Source of the DNA: JBJXHG01 sp046160865
GTDB taxonomy: Bacteria; Planctomycetota; UBA1135; GCA-002686595
Length of the DNA: 18,866 bases
NCBI GenBank assembly: GCA_046160865.1
Contig: JBJXHG010000194.1
Location: 1-18,866, forward strand
Direction: 5' to 3'
The translations under genes and the position numbers were made by a program. The notes under the pieces were generated by a model. It saw only the letters and a program-made list of their open reading frames with translations. It was not told the DNA's origin and ran no database searches. Below, in pieces: positions 1-5,639 of this stretch. How positions within the stretch are numbered: position 1 is the first letter of the stretch; each line of letters opens with the position of its first letter.

Positions 1-188
1 CGTTCGGCGCGGCACTCGGCTGCTGGAGCTATCCGAACACGGCGCAGACGACGCCCGTGTCGGTCGCGACTTCGCAGCCAGCCGGACAGACCGCGCGCTA
101 TCAGCTCGTGTACCGCAATTCCGTGCCGGGCTTCTGCAGCCCGGCAACGACCAACATCTCGAGCGGCGTGCAGGCGAACTGGCCGTAG
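1..188 (+). CDS. C-terminal fragment of an exported protein (partial)
   Basis: Frame 3 is open from the window edge to a TAG at 186-188 and gives about 61 residues. The end of the protein reads YQLVYRNSVPGFC, then a short Ser/Thr/Asn-rich stretch, and closes in QANWP. A terminal beta-strand of this kind, with a pair of cysteines and an aromatic-Arg-(Asp/Asn) motif, is what I associate with the C-termini of many large secreted planctomycete proteins; that is family recollection, not a search. The start and most of the protein lie outside the window, so no function can be given. An 8-bp hairpin at 125-145 lies inside the coding sequence and is probably incidental. Confidence 0.65.
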   Translation, partial: FGAALGCWSYPNTAQTTPVSVATSQPAGQTARYQLVYRNSVPGFCSPATTNISSGVQANWP

Positions 189-206
189 CGCGCACCTGCC
201 CATCAC

Positions 207-431
207 ATGACTGACTCCGGATTCGGGTTCGAGCGCAACGAGAACGTTGTCGTCGTCGCGGATGCACCGGCGAAGTACCGACCGTCGACGACCGCTTGGG
301 CGATCTCGTGGCGGGTCGTCGAGAACGAACGACACGCGCGCGCTGCGGGACAGACAGTCGGCACTCGGCTCGTGCTCGTCGAGCACGGAAGCGACGCCGA
401 GGTGCCCGTCGAGCTCCTGCACCACCGCTGA
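207..431 (+). CDS. Small hypothetical protein, 74 aa
   Basis: ATG at 207, 18 bp after the preceding stop, runs to TGA at 429-431. The product has low-complexity-free, protein-like composition: an acidic/hydrophobic N-terminal half (ENVVVVADAP), a Trp-containing strand (AWAISWRVVENERHARAAG) and a C-terminal segment RLVLVEHGSDAEVPVELL that looks like a beta hairpin. I do not recognise a family. No good Shine-Dalgarno is visible, so translation may depend on the gene upstream. The overlapping opposite-strand ORFs here are Ser/Arg/Thr-rich shadows and were not chosen. It converges with the actin gene across a hairpin-rich spacer. It could still be a chance ORF. Confidence 0.5.
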   Translation: MTDSGFGFERNENVVVVADAPAKYRPSTTAWAISWRVVENERHARAAGQTVGTRLVLVEHGSDAEVPVELLHHR

Positions 432-435
432 TCCG

Positions 436-475
436 TGAAAACACGACGGCCGCCCCTTTTCCGGTGCGGCCGTCG
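436..475 (-). terminator. Intrinsic terminator of the actin-like gene
   Basis: A perfect 10-bp stem (CGACGGCCGC at 444-453 pairs with 466-475) encloses a 12-nt loop. Read on the minus strand, the 3' arm is followed at once by a T-rich run (GTGTTTTC, 443 to 436), the classic intrinsic terminator layout. On the plus strand no T-run follows, so orientation favours the minus-strand gene ending at 530. Confidence 0.75.
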
Positions 476-482
476 CAATCGA

Positions 483-529
483 CCGAGAGGATCAGACCCT
501 CTCGGCGCGTACCGAGTGAGGCACTCGGT
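483..529. terminator. Two further hairpins in the convergent 3' spacer
   Basis: Two perfect 8-bp stems lie between the actin stop codon and the terminator: CCGAGAGG at 483-490 with 498-505 (7-nt loop), and ACCGAGTG at 511-518 with 522-529 (3-nt loop). The second starts directly after the TAG of the minus-strand actin gene. Neither has a T-run. They may act as 3'-end stabilising or auxiliary terminator structures. Confidence 0.5.
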
Positions 530-1660
530 CTACTTCAACTTCTCCCAGTATTCGCCGGGCATGTCGTGCGCGACCTTGAGCGCGCCGTTCGCCCCGCCGT
601 ACATCGGCTCTTCGATGCGCATGACGCGACCACCACCGAGCTTCTCCTTCATCTCGGCTTCGATCGCGATGTCGAGACCGCGGATCATGCTGCCGCCGCC
701 GGCGAGCAGGACGCGGTTCTTCAGCTTGTGCTGGAATTCCGGGTCGAACGTCGAGATCAGCTGACGCAGACCTTCGACCATCGGCGGGACGATCGACATG
801 CACGCCGTGCGCAGCTCTTGCGTCAAATCGAACTGCATCGGCTTGCCGCCGACGGGCAGATCGACGATCGCCGGGATCATGTTGTCCGACACCGAGGAGA
901 ACTTTTCCTTGATGGTGCGGATCATCTGGACGGAGAACTGAACGTCCGGGTGCTTGTGCTTGATCAGCTCCGCGAATCGGTTGTCGACGTAGTCGCCAGC
1001 GAACGTGTTCGTGATCTGGTCCGCGTCTTCCGGCATCGTGCCGTGCATCCGGCACAAGTCGGTCGTGCCGGCGCCGATGTCGATGACCAGAACATCATCG
1101 AGCATGTCCTGACCGTACGCGACGGCGAACGGCTCGGAGCAGAGCATGACGGAGTCGACGGTCTCCTTCGCAGCGCGGATGATCGAGTCCTTGTGATTGA
1201 TCGCGGCTTCGGCCGGCACGCCGATCACGGCGTAGATGAGCTCGTCCTTGCGCGGCAGCGACAAGCGGATGATCTCGCGGATCAGGTCTTCCGCGGCCTT
1301 GAGGTTGCCCTCGACGTCGGCTTCCTTGTTGTTCGACGTCGGCTTCAACACGCCCGACGCGAGCGGACGGTAGAAGCGGCACGACAGGCGGTGTTGCACC
1401 GCCTCGTCACCGAACAGCACGTCCTTCTTCAGCAACTTGCGGCTGACGACGTCTTTCGGATAGCCGACGTGCGACGACAGCGTCATGCGCTGGCCGTTGC
1501 TGCCCGCGACGGACGTGCGCGACGTCCCGAGGTCGATGCCGAGGTACAGAACGCCCTCGGTCTTCTTCATCTCGCCCTCGGGCGCGGCCTTGCTCGGATC
1601 GATGGTGCCGATCGCACCGTCCCCCGTGGACTTGAACTCTGCTGATTTCCCTGTGCTCAT
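530..1660 (-). CDS. MamK-like bacterial actin (MreB/ParM/Hsp70 superfamily ATPase)
   Basis: 376 residues. All actin-fold nucleotide motifs are present: phosphate-1 GIDLGTSRTSV (41-51), connect-1 VIGVPAE (145-151), phosphate-2 DIGAGTTDL (194-202), the KEKF glutamate motif (251-254) and the adenosine loop LAGGGSMIRGL (319-329). The block HVGYPKDVVSRKLL...FGDEAV at 64-88 and the C-terminal GEYWEKLK resemble the magnetosome-positioning actin MamK more than MreB, by recollection. About 36 residues of polar extension precede the fold. The role is presumably ATP-driven filament formation that positions or organises something in the cytoplasm. The start is supported by GGGAG about 8 nt upstream and by ATGA overlap with a leader ORF. 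The upstream gene (degenerate GGDEF/coiled coil) ends about 80 bp away on the same strand, so the two are probably co-transcribed. No magnetosome genes are visible, so magnetotaxis should not be inferred. Confidence 0.88.
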   Translation of the reverse strand: MSTGKSAEFKSTGDGAIGTIDPSKAAPEGEMKKTEGVLYLGIDLGTSRTSVAGSNGQRMTLSSHVGYPKDVVSRKLLKKDVLFGDEAVQHRLSCRFYRPLASGVLKPTSNNKEADVEGNLKAAEDLIREIIRLSLPRKDELIYAVIGVPAEAAINHKDSIIRAAKETVDSVMLCSEPFAVAYGQDMLDDVLVIDIGAGTTDLCRMHGTMPEDADQITNTFAGDYVDNRFAELIKHKHPDVQFSVQMIRTIKEKFSSVSDNMIPAIVDLPVGGKPMQFDLTQELRTACMSIVPPMVEGLRQLISTFDPEFQHKLKNRVLLAGGGSMIRGLDIAIEAEMKEKLGGGRVMRIEEPMYGGANGALKVAHDMPGEYWEKLK

Positions 1661-1695
1661 GAATGGTTCTCCCAGAACTCTCTGACGACTCCCAT
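1657..1695 (-). CDS. Putative 12-aa leader peptide ahead of the actin gene
   Basis: ATG at 1695-1693 opens a 12-codon ORF, MGVVREFWENHS, whose TGA (1659-1657) overlaps the actin ATG as ATGA. It is preceded by GGAGGA (1704-1699) at about 4 nt spacing, the strongest Shine-Dalgarno in this neighbourhood. The arrangement suggests a translated leader that couples ribosome delivery to the actin start. There is no comparative evidence, and the SD might simply serve a short nonfunctional ORF. Confidence 0.4.
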   Translation of the reverse strand: MGVVREFWENHS

Positions 1696-1742
1696 AAGTC
1701 CTCCGGGCGGATGGAACCCGATCCGGCGGTGTTCTCTAAGCG

Positions 1743-2762
1743 TTAGCTCGCGGTGGCCCTCTTTTGCAGCTCGAAGTTCGCTTTGAAGATGTCGGCCATC
1801 ATCGAAGCCTTGGCTTCGGCATGCGCGTCGTTGTGACTCAGGCCTTGCACGGTCCGGTAGATCGACGCGACGCCCGGGTCGATGCCCTTCAACGTCATCA
1901 CGCGCTGCAGCTCTTCCTCGGTGACGCCGAGCATGCTGGTCAGCTTGGCGATGCGGCGCTCGAGCATGTCGATCTGCCGCGCGTTCTCCGCGACCGCGGC
2001 TTGCACGGCGCGCTGACGCTCCTCGTGCAGCTCCTTGGCCGCGAGCGCGATGACTTCCTTCTCGAGGCGCTGGATTTCCTCCGTGCGCTCGACGGTGCCG
2101 AAGATCGACTGGATCTTGTCGATGATCCCGGCCGTGTGCAGCCCACCGACCTCGTTCGTCTCCTCGACGAGCACCGCGTGCTGCTCCTTGAAGCGGCGCA
2201 CGCTCGCCTCGAGCTCGCCGCGCACGCTGTCGAGCTCGGCTTCGGCCTCGCGCCACATGATGTAGCGATCGCCGCCGGCGTCGCGCGCCACTTGCAACGC
2301 GCGACCGGCGCCTTGGACGAGCCCTTCGAACGTGCTCGTCTCCTCGTGCAGGTTGTGGCTCGCGCCGAGACTCAACTTCAGCCGAACCGTCTCGCCGCCG
2401 ATCGGCAGCTCGAGCGCGCGCGCGCCGCCGTTGTAGAGCTCGCCGAGCTCCGACGCGCGCTGCGGCACCATGTTCGGGAACACGGCCATGAGCCGGTCGC
2501 CCGACATCAGCGCCATGCCGAACATGCCCTTCTGGTGCGTGACTCGTCGCAACAAGTCGTACGTCGCACGCATCAGGAACTGCTTGCACTGGTAGCCGTG
2601 GCGCTCTTGCAGCTCGTCGAGCCCGTCGACGGCGACCATGAAGCACGCCATCGGGTACTTCATGGTCCGCGCGCGTTGGAACTCGACGCGCATCACGTGC
2701 AGCATCTGGGCTACCGTGAGGCGGTTCTGCGTGGGGGCCGTGGTGTCGGCGGTGACCGTCAT
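1743..2762 (-). CDS. Degenerate GGDEF-domain protein with long coiled coil
   Basis: 339 residues from the ATG at 2762; the frame stays open further upstream but that part is the palindromic repeat, so the internal ATG is preferred. Residues about 15-165 have the GGDEF fold pattern: YPMACFMVAVDGLDELQERHGYQ matches the first beta-alpha unit, and AGGDRYIMW the final strand. The active-site signature, however, reads SGDRL (87-91) instead of GGDEF, so diguanylate cyclase activity is unlikely. Residues about 165-285 are rich in Glu, Ala, Arg and Leu in heptad-like spacing and should form a coiled coil. It may bind c-di-GMP or act as a structural scaffold. It sits directly upstream of the MamK-like actin, which suggests a shared role in subcellular organisation; this is inference from position. 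Confidence 0.75.
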   Translation of the reverse strand: MTVTADTTAPTQNRLTVAQMLHVMRVEFQRARTMKYPMACFMVAVDGLDELQERHGYQCKQFLMRATYDLLRRVTHQKGMFGMALMSGDRLMAVFPNMVPQRASELGELYNGGARALELPIGGETVRLKLSLGASHNLHEETSTFEGLVQGAGRALQVARDAGGDRYIMWREAEAELDSVRGELEASVRRFKEQHAVLVEETNEVGGLHTAGIIDKIQSIFGTVERTEEIQRLEKEVIALAAKELHEERQRAVQAAVAENARQIDMLERRIAKLTSMLGVTEEELQRVMTLKGIDPGVASIYRTVQGLSHNDAHAEAKASMMADIFKANFELQKRATAS

Positions 2763-2883
2763 GCGTGCGTAGCTGGGGACGAAACTCGCGGCCGCGCAAC
2801 CCTGCGAAGAGGGAACGTGCGCACCGAACGACGTGCTCGCCGTCAGCGGAGAGACCTGTCGAGACTCCGCGGGATCGCTCTTT

Positions 2884-3046
2884 AGCAGTCCGTGGTGAAA
2901 GTGCTTCGAGTTTGAAATCGGTCCGTTTGCGCCGGCGCAAGGAGCGAGACCGCAGGCGAATCGTCGAGATTCGCCGAGGATCGAGCGACGCAGCGCCGGC
3001 GCGAACGGGCCGATTTCGGACCGAATGACTTTCACCACGGGCTGTT
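2884..3046 (+). repeat. Long palindromic repeat, copy A
   Basis: Nearly self-complementary over its whole length. The ends match as inverted repeats (2884-2902 against 3028-3046, 17 of 19), inner arms match (about 2914-2938 against 2993-3017), and the centre is CGAATC-GTCGA-GATTCG at about 2957-2973. Copy B at 18710-18866 aligns without gaps over 157 bp at roughly 85% identity by hand count, with a 45-bp identical core (2941-2985) and identical first 27 bp. It sits between two same-strand genes, and its right edge provides the TAA of the PqiA-like gene. It encodes no recognisable protein. A MITE-like mobile element, a REP-type repeat or a structured RNA are all possible. Confidence 0.85.
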
Positions 3047-3620
3047 AGACGAAGTCGCGTTCTGCGAGATCGTCGACACGCGCCGCCGCGAGCTTCGGAA
3101 GCGTTTTCCGCGCCGCGCGGATCGACGAACGCTGGATCCAAGCCGTCGCGAGCATCGAGAGCACCACCCCGATTGCGAACGAATAGATCCCGACCCGCGG
3201 TTCGAGATCGGCGACCGCCCGCAATTTGCCGGCGACGACGAGGATCGCTACCGCGAACACGTCGAGCATCGACCACTTGCCGAGCTTCGACAGCACGCGC
3301 AGCAGACGAAACCGCCGCGCGTGGGTCATCGGGTTCTGCCATACCCTCCACAGCACGACCAGCTTGACGACCGGGAACAGGACGGAAAAGAAGAAGATGA
3401 TCGCGGCGAGCAAGTATTCGCCGTCGGCCACGAGCCCGATCACCCCCGTGACGATCGAGTAGTCCGACTCCCAGAAGATGAACTTCTCGACTTGCATCAC
3501 GGGCAGCGACAGACCGAGCGCGAGGCAGGTCGCGGCCGCGAGGAGGAGCCCGACGATCGCAGCACTCTGCCAAGAACGCCCTTCGGCGAAGCTCCGAAGC
3601 GGGGCGGACTCGCCGGTCAT
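3045..3620 (-). CDS. PqiA-domain (paraquat-inducible protein A family) membrane protein
   Basis: 191 residues with about four membrane segments (roughly 19-40, 69-93, 117-134, 145-163). The hallmark of the family is visible: LLRVLSKLGKWSMLDVFAVAILVV (residues 107-129) with the GKWSMLDVF core, plus the preceding ESDYSIVTGV / LLAAIIFFFSVLFPVVKL pattern. E. coli PqiA has two such domains; this is a single-domain form. In E. coli the PqiABC system acts in envelope lipid homeostasis with an MCE protein; no MCE partner is visible here. The TAA stop lies at the outer edge of palindromic repeat A, and the last residues (LAERDFV) may have been set by that insertion. The upstream lipoprotein gene ends 102 bp away on the same strand. 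Confidence 0.85.
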   Translation of the reverse strand: MTGESAPLRSFAEGRSWQSAAIVGLLLAAATCLALGLSLPVMQVEKFIFWESDYSIVTGVIGLVADGEYLLAAIIFFFSVLFPVVKLVVLWRVWQNPMTHARRFRLLRVLSKLGKWSMLDVFAVAILVVAGKLRAVADLEPRVGIYSFAIGVVLSMLATAWIQRSSIRAARKTLPKLAAARVDDLAERDFV

Positions 3621-3722
3621 CGCCGCATCTTGATCGGGGCCACCGCGCGATCCAAGCGCGTTTCCCGCGTCGGCGCACGAGCGACACCTCTGCGTTCGAG
3701 CACCACCGGTGAAGCTGGGCGC

Positions 3723-4292
3723 TCAACTCGCCGGCTGCGGCGCGGGAGCGACACGGCGGTGCTCGATCTCCTCCATCCACTTCTCCTGGCCGTCCTGGAA
3801 CCACGTCCAACGCACCGACAGTCGATCGGGACCGAGGAAACGGATGTGGCACTTGTCCATGTGCCCGCGATCACGGCTCGGCAAGTTCGTCGCGTCTTGG
3901 AACGTGAACGTGATCGAGGTCGCGTCGTCGCCGAACTCGGTTGCGCGCAAGCGCGGCTGGTTCTTCGCGACGCAGTAGTGCGTCAGCATCAGCTGCGGGC
4001 CGTCCATGTAGAAGATCGTGAGCATCTTCTCGTTCGGATGCGCGTCGAACGACGACTCGACGACGCACGATCCGCCCGCGATGGTTTCGAAGGAGACCTC
4101 TTCGGTCCAACCCTTCGTGCTCTTCCCCTCCCACTTGCCCGCGAGTGCGCGCAAGCGCTCGAACGCGCGCGCGACGGGATCGGGAACCGCTTCCGGCTGC
4201 GTGATCCGGACACCGAGGATCGCGTCGGGCGCGCTGGCACATCCAATCGAGAGCAACGCGAGAGACGCAACGAACGACGAGCGCGACGACAT
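3723..4292 (-). CDS. Lipoprotein with lipocalin-like/DUF1579-like beta barrel
   Basis: 189 residues from the ATG at 4292, chosen because it places a clean lipoprotein signal peptide at the N-terminus (MSSRSSFVASLALLSIGC, lipobox LSIGC, lipidated Cys18); a longer in-frame start would bury this. The mature part opens with a short linker and then LRALAGKWEGKSTKGWTEEVSFE, followed by alternating strands (SCVVESSFDAHPNEKMLTIFYMDGPQLMLTHYC, SITFTFQDATN, LSVRWTWFQDGQEKWMEEIEH). This resembles the lipocalin-like barrel proteins with a LAGxWxG start, a family of unknown ligand. It is probably anchored in the outer or inner membrane facing the periplasm. It heads a same-strand run that ends at the actin gene. 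Confidence 0.8.
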   Translation of the reverse strand: MSSRSSFVASLALLSIGCASAPDAILGVRITQPEAVPDPVARAFERLRALAGKWEGKSTKGWTEEVSFETIAGGSCVVESSFDAHPNEKMLTIFYMDGPQLMLTHYCVAKNQPRLRATEFGDDATSITFTFQDATNLPSRDRGHMDKCHIRFLGPDRLSVRWTWFQDGQEKWMEEIEHRRVAPAPQPAS

Positions 4293-4508
4293 GATCGATC
4301 CCCTTTCGACTCCTACGCTGTCCAAGGTCGCACGGAACTACCGCGGTCGCGAGAGCTCGGCACGTTGAGCGTGTGTTCGAGTTGTGCGCGCGCGGTTGCG
4401 CACGCCGAAATCGTGCGGAGCCGAACGTACGGAACGAAGGGCGAGTTGCTCGCTGCCGCCGGACGGGCCAGCATGAGCAGCCACGAGCCGCCGGCGCGCA
4501 GCACAACC
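4293..4508. other. Intergenic stretch, no gene recognised
   Basis: Lies between the divergent lipoprotein gene and the DUF4287 remnant. Short overlapping ORFs exist on both strands but their products are Arg/Ala/Ser-rich with no recognisable domain. It presumably carries the lipoprotein promoter. I see no clear -35/-10 pair or operator. Confidence 0.4.
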
Positions 4509-4665
4509 ATGCCGAAGAAGTCGACGATCTACAGTGTTCATCCGAGCGTCGCGATGGTTCAGCGGTGGATCACGACCTTGCCCGCGAAGACGGGACGTTC
4601 GCTCGACCAATGGCTCGACTTCATCGCGAAAAAGGGCCCGCAGGGCGAGGCCGAGCGCCGCGCGC
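4509..4665 (+). pseudogene. Truncated 5' end of a DUF4287-family gene
   Basis: ATG at 4509 encodes MPKKSTIYSVHPSVAMVQRW followed by TGRSLDQWLDFIAKKGPQGEAERRA, which matches the N-terminal half of DUF4287 proteins as I recall them (IYSVHPxV...GKsLdeWl). The family normally continues with a WLKxEHGLG-type motif and often a DUF5655 domain. Here that similarity ends at about 4665 and is not found in the other two forward frames, so the rest appears deleted rather than frameshifted. The frame stays open but enters the AhpD-like gene in a different frame. The remnant now forms the leader region of that gene. Confidence 0.6.
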
Positions 4666-4719
4666 AGAATCGACGCGCGCACGTGACCGCGACCGTTGCG
4701 CCAGCGTACAACATCCGAC

Positions 4720-5334
4720 ATGGCCTGGATCCCACTGCCCGACGTCGAAGGTGCGACCGGAACGCTCGGCCGCCTGTTCCGCGAGGCGATCGCGCGCGCC
4801 GGACGCGTGTGGAACATCGTGCACGTCATGAGCCCCAATCCGCCGGTGCTCGAAGCGACGATGTCGCTCTACCGCGCGCTCATGTTCGGGCCGTCGCCTC
4901 TGTCGCGCGCGCAGCGCGAGATGCTCGCGACGGTGGTCTCGTCCGAGATCGGCTGCCATTACTGAACGCAGTCCCACGCGCACGACCTCCGTGCCGAGGT
5001 CGTCCCCAGCATGGCGCAGGAAGGCGACGCGGACGCGCTCGTTCACGCGCTCGTGCGCGATTGGCGCAGCGCGGCACTGCGCGCGCCCGACCGCGCGCTC
5101 TGCGCGTTCGCGGTGAAGCTCACGCGCGATCAGCGGTCGATGTCGCCCGCCGACCTCGACCTGCTGCGCGCGCATGGGTTCGACGACACGGCGATCCACG
5201 ACGCGACGCAGGTGGTCGCCTACTTCAACTACATCACGCGCATCGCCGACGCGCTCGGCGTCGAGCCGGAGACTTTCATCCAGACTTGGGGCATCCCCCC
5301 AGCGCGGAGCGCGTCTTCGCGCGAAGCGCTTTAA
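4720..5334 (+). CDS. AhpD/CMD peroxidase-related selenoprotein (in-frame TGA = Sec82)
   Basis: 204 residues if the TGA at 4963-4965 is read as selenocysteine; both sides of the TGA are in the same frame. N-terminal MAWIPLPDVEGATG, then GRVWNIVHVMSPNPPVLEATMSLY and MFGPSPLSRAQREM..., is characteristic of the uncharacterised peroxidase-related branch of the carboxymuconolactone decarboxylase (CMD)/AhpD family. The family's catalytic CxYC...H reads Cys79-His-Tyr-TGA82-Thr-Gln-Ser-His86-Ala-His88 here, so TGA replaces the second (peroxidatic/resolving) cysteine. The downstream half keeps the helical CMD pattern (VVAYFNYITRIADALGVEPE). Expected role: thiol/selenol-dependent peroxide reduction in the cytoplasm. 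The ATG at 4720 is preferred to the TTG at 4696, as it gives the standard family N-terminus. The final 12 or so residues (ARSASSREAL and TAA) come from an inverted-repeat element. A nonsense mutation is the main alternative. Confidence 0.85.
4966..5005 (+). promoter_or_regulatory. Putative bacterial SECIS element (AhpD-like gene)
   Basis: Beginning 16 nt after the TGA, a perfect 8-bp stem (ACGACCTC at 4982-4989 with GAGGTCGT at 4996-5003) closes a 6-nt loop CGTGCC whose second base is G. The UGA-to-loop distance is 24 nt. These values fit the relaxed bacterial SECIS consensus I recall: short apical loop, G in its first two positions, loop about 16-37 nt after UGA. It lies inside the coding sequence, as bacterial SECIS elements do. 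Confidence 0.7.
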
Positions 5335-5596
5335 ACGGCGGGGCCCCGTGTCGGGTGCTTACGCTCGCTGTGCCGGGCATGTCGCCTTCGGTTGTCGATT
5401 GCCTTGACGCGCTTGCGACGGACTGACGTTGCGCGCGTGTCGTCTGTCGACATGCCGCGTGCGCGCAATCCCGCATGGTCGGCAACTGCGCACAAGCAGC
5501 TGACAAGCCCAGGCAACCTGCACGACACAGCGAGCGTAAGCACCCGACACGGGGCCCCGCCGTTTAAAGCGCTTCGCGCGAGGACGCGCTCCGCGC
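5302..5596. repeat. 295-bp inverted-repeat element between convergent selenoprotein genes
   Basis: Arms at 5302-5372 and 5526-5596 are reverse complements over 71 bp with one mismatch, separated by a 153-bp spacer. The arms contain short palindromes (TTTAAA, GGGGCCCC). The spacer has weaker internal symmetry (TTGCGCGC motifs at about 5429 and 5461) and no convincing gene. The left arm carries the last codons and TAA of the AhpD-like gene; the right arm ends 14 bp before the deiodinase-like stop codon. A MITE-like insertion, or a transcribed long hairpin acting as a two-way 3' boundary, would both fit. The rest of the 5335-5609 gap holds nothing else that I recognise. Confidence 0.85.
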
Positions 5597-5601
5597 AGGG
5601 G

Positions 5602-5639
5602 TTGCGCGCTCAGCGCGGCAGACCGCGCTGAGCGCGCAA
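5602..5639 (-). terminator. 17-bp perfect hairpin over the deiodinase-like stop codon
   Basis: TTGCGCGCTCAGCGCGG (5602-5618) pairs perfectly with 5623-5639 around a 4-nt loop. The structure covers the last nine or so codons and the TGA stop (5612-5610) of the minus-strand gene. No T-run follows, so it is not a canonical intrinsic terminator. A transcript-end stabiliser or termination aid is more likely, though coding sequence of this composition can form hairpins by chance. Confidence 0.55.

Noticed and set aside
125..145. 8-bp hairpin near the start of the window
   Set aside because: Lies within the coding part of the first gene, over 40 bp before its stop, with no T-run.
296..1645. Long plus-strand ORF of 449 codons opposite the actin gene
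   Set aside because: Its product is His/Arg/Asp-rich with no domain, and the opposite strand has a clear actin fold; it is a shadow caused by high GC.
530..1660. Evidence for magnetotaxis
   Set aside because: A MamK-like actin alone is insufficient; no other mam-type gene is present in the window.
2763..3038. N-terminal extension of the GGDEF-like ORF to 3038
   Set aside because: The extension is the translation of palindromic repeat A; the same peptide-like sequence is read from copy B at 18616-18864, so it is a repeat and not protein.
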